64,000 bases of DNA from Ramlibacter montanisoli (GTDB taxonomy: Bacteria; Pseudomonadota; Gammaproteobacteria; Burkholderiales; Burkholderiaceae_C). Every line of letters starts with the position of its first letter. Within the stretch, counting starts at the first letter, position 1. The notes beneath the pieces are model-generated. The model was not told the DNA's origin and did no database searches. It was given only the letters and a program-made list of their open reading frames with translations. Shown here one piece after another: positions 61,705-64,000 of the stretch. The stretch is from positions 1,488,001 through 1,552,000 of the forward strand of contig NZ_JABFCS010000001.1 of the NCBI RefSeq assembly GCF_013087525.1, read 5' to 3'. Position numbers and translations under genes: made by a program.

Positions 61705-62211
61705 GTGCATCGGCTCGTAGACGCCGCGCGGCGAGTGGCGGATCACCCGCACCGTGGCGAAGCGGCCGACGAAGCCGTACATCCGGGCCGCCAGCGCCGG
61801 CTGCGTGAAGTACTCGTGCGAGCTGATGGTCAGGAAGTTGACGTGCGTCGGGTCCTGGAAGGCCTGCTCCGAGGGATAGCAGGGCATGGAGGCATAGAGC
61901 AGCCCGCCCGGCTTGAGCACGCGCCAGACCTCGTTCATGAGCTCGATGAAGGGAAAGCGGGTGGAGCGCCCGTCGGCCGTCAGCAGCACGCGCGGGACGT
62001 GCTCGAAGAAGTCGTAGGCGGACACCGAGTCGAAGCTGGCGTCCTCGTAGGGGATGGGCTCGATCGCCAGGTTGGCCCGCCGGATCTCGCAGGCGCCGGC
62101 CTGCGCGGGCACGACGATGTCGACGCCGCACAGCTGGTCGCGGCCGTACGGATTGCGCGGTGTTTCCCCGCACCCGAGGTCCAGGTGCCGGGTGGGTTCA
62201 CTCTTGGCCAT
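61615..62211 (-). CDS. Class I SAM-dependent methyltransferase
   Basis: 198 residues. Motif I is HLDLGCGETPRNPYG; the second acidic strand is CGVDIV; motif IV is SFDSVSAYDFFEHVPRVL; and the post-IV segment is EVWRVLKPGGLLYASMPCY. This is the type found in LPS, O-antigen and capsule clusters and in many small-molecule pathways. The substrate is not predictable. It is convergent with the GT9 gene and 29 bases after the rng stop on the same strand. Confidence 0.85.
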   Translation of the reverse strand: MAKSEPTRHLDLGCGETPRNPYGRDQLCGVDIVVPAQAGACEIRRANLAIEPIPYEDASFDSVSAYDFFEHVPRVLLTADGRSTRFPFIELMNEVWRVLKPGGLLYASMPCYPSEQAFQDPTHVNFLTISSHEYFTQPALAARMYGFVGRFATVRVIRHSPRGVYEPMHSGWRHDLRRWNRARRGDVTHLLWEFTAVK

Positions 62212-62240
62212 GCCGCCGGATCATACCGGCGGTCACTACC

Positions 62241-63716
<1,476 letters not shown>

Positions 63717-63824
63717 GTGGGGGAAAGCATAACCCAGCGGCCCCGCGAACGCGGCCTCGCTGCTAGAGTGGGCGACAGCGGCCGTAACGGCGCGGCCGCC
63801 TTTACCCCGGTAGCACCACTCCCC

Positions 63825-64000
63825 ATGAACGATACCCCCGGCTGCCCGATTTCCTCGAGGGCGGCGGCGCCATGGGCGAGCGGATCCGCGCTTTCGACTG
63901 GCACTCCCATCCGCTGGGCTTGCCGGCCCAGTGGCCGCCGGCGCTGCGCATGGCGATCAGCCTGTGCCTGCATTCCAGCTTCCCCACCGCGATCTACTGG
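63825..64000 (+). CDS. Sensor histidine kinase/PAS protein, N-terminal part only; one missing C at 63835-63839
   Basis: About 59 residues of the N-terminus are in the window. The corrected start is MNDTPRLPDFLEGGGAMGER, followed by RAFDWHSHPLGLPAQWPPAL and MAISLCLHSSFPTAIYW. This opening (F-W-..PLG..QWP..L..A..L.L.S.FP) is typical of PAS-GAF sensor kinases in Proteobacteria. The kinase domain, if present, lies beyond 64000. One C is missing after GATAC; without it the frame is wrong from residue 5. Its function cannot be told. Confidence 0.7.
   Translation, partial: MNDTPGCPISSRAAAPWASGSALSTGTPIRWACRPSGRRRCAWRSACACIPASPPRST

Overview
The window is GC-rich, densely packed bacterial chromosome, very probably from a member of the Comamonadaceae (Burkholderiales, Betaproteobacteria; Ramlibacter/Variovorax-like). 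The grounds are three Bug-type periplasmic solute-binding proteins, the msrB-yciB-bolA-parvulin gene order, dapC-dapD-pilU-dapE-prmB, smc-zipA-ligA, tolB-pal-cpoB, and a large GlnD. Nearly all of it is housekeeping or envelope genes on both strands. There are no rRNAs, CRISPR arrays, phage genes or insertion sequences, and there is one tRNA-Lys(UUU).

Layout. 1-2473: a truncated LivK-like binding protein and an acyl-CoA ligase. 2535-6938: a three-gene operon, reading leftward, of a LuxI/FeeM-like acyltransferase, a CqsS/PhcS-like membrane hybrid kinase and a response-regulator/histidine-kinase protein of PhcQ/PhcR architecture; it looks like a cell-cell signalling module and is the most interesting locus here. 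7062-10615: selO-msrB-yciB-bolA-parvulin. 10731-14490: a hemerythrin-like protein, large catalase KatE and a DUF1624 membrane protein. 14598-19904: lipoprotein hydrolase, solute-binding proteins and gamma-glutamyltranspeptidase. 19977-28688: rlhA, a cation P-type ATPase and purL. 28795-34740: map-glnD, a Bug protein, a GlsB-like protein, def and a DUF454 protein. 34741-41331: smc-zipA-ligA. 41589-43421: an MHYT membrane protein and an AlkB-like hydroxylase. 43480-52079: dapC-dapD-pilU-dapE-prmB-ABC-F ATPase and three small genes. 52132-55664: tRNA-Lys, tcdA, cpoB, pal and tolB. 55758-62211: lipopolysaccharide genes (two family-2 glycosyltransferases, an O-antigen-ligase-like protein, an MsbA-like exporter, a family-9 glycosyltransferase and a methyltransferase). 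62241-64000: RNase G and the start of a sensor kinase.

About 25 single-base indels interrupt 21 otherwise intact genes, including essential ones (smc, purL, map, dapE, tolB). Most are a missing G or C in a short G/C run. This looks like uncorrected long-read sequence, so these genes are annotated as intact in the organism, with the indel position given for each. 'Corrected' below means read through that indel.

Two families of short GC-rich repeats are scattered through the window. One (about 30 bp, beginning GTCATCCCCGCG) is intergenic or flanks genes, and as an inverted pair it supplies an N-terminal extension of GlnD. The other (about 40 bp, core CCTCCCCGGAGG) sits inside rlhA, purL and the ABC-F gene at inter-domain linkers and appears to be translated, much like the palindromic elements known inside Rickettsia genes.
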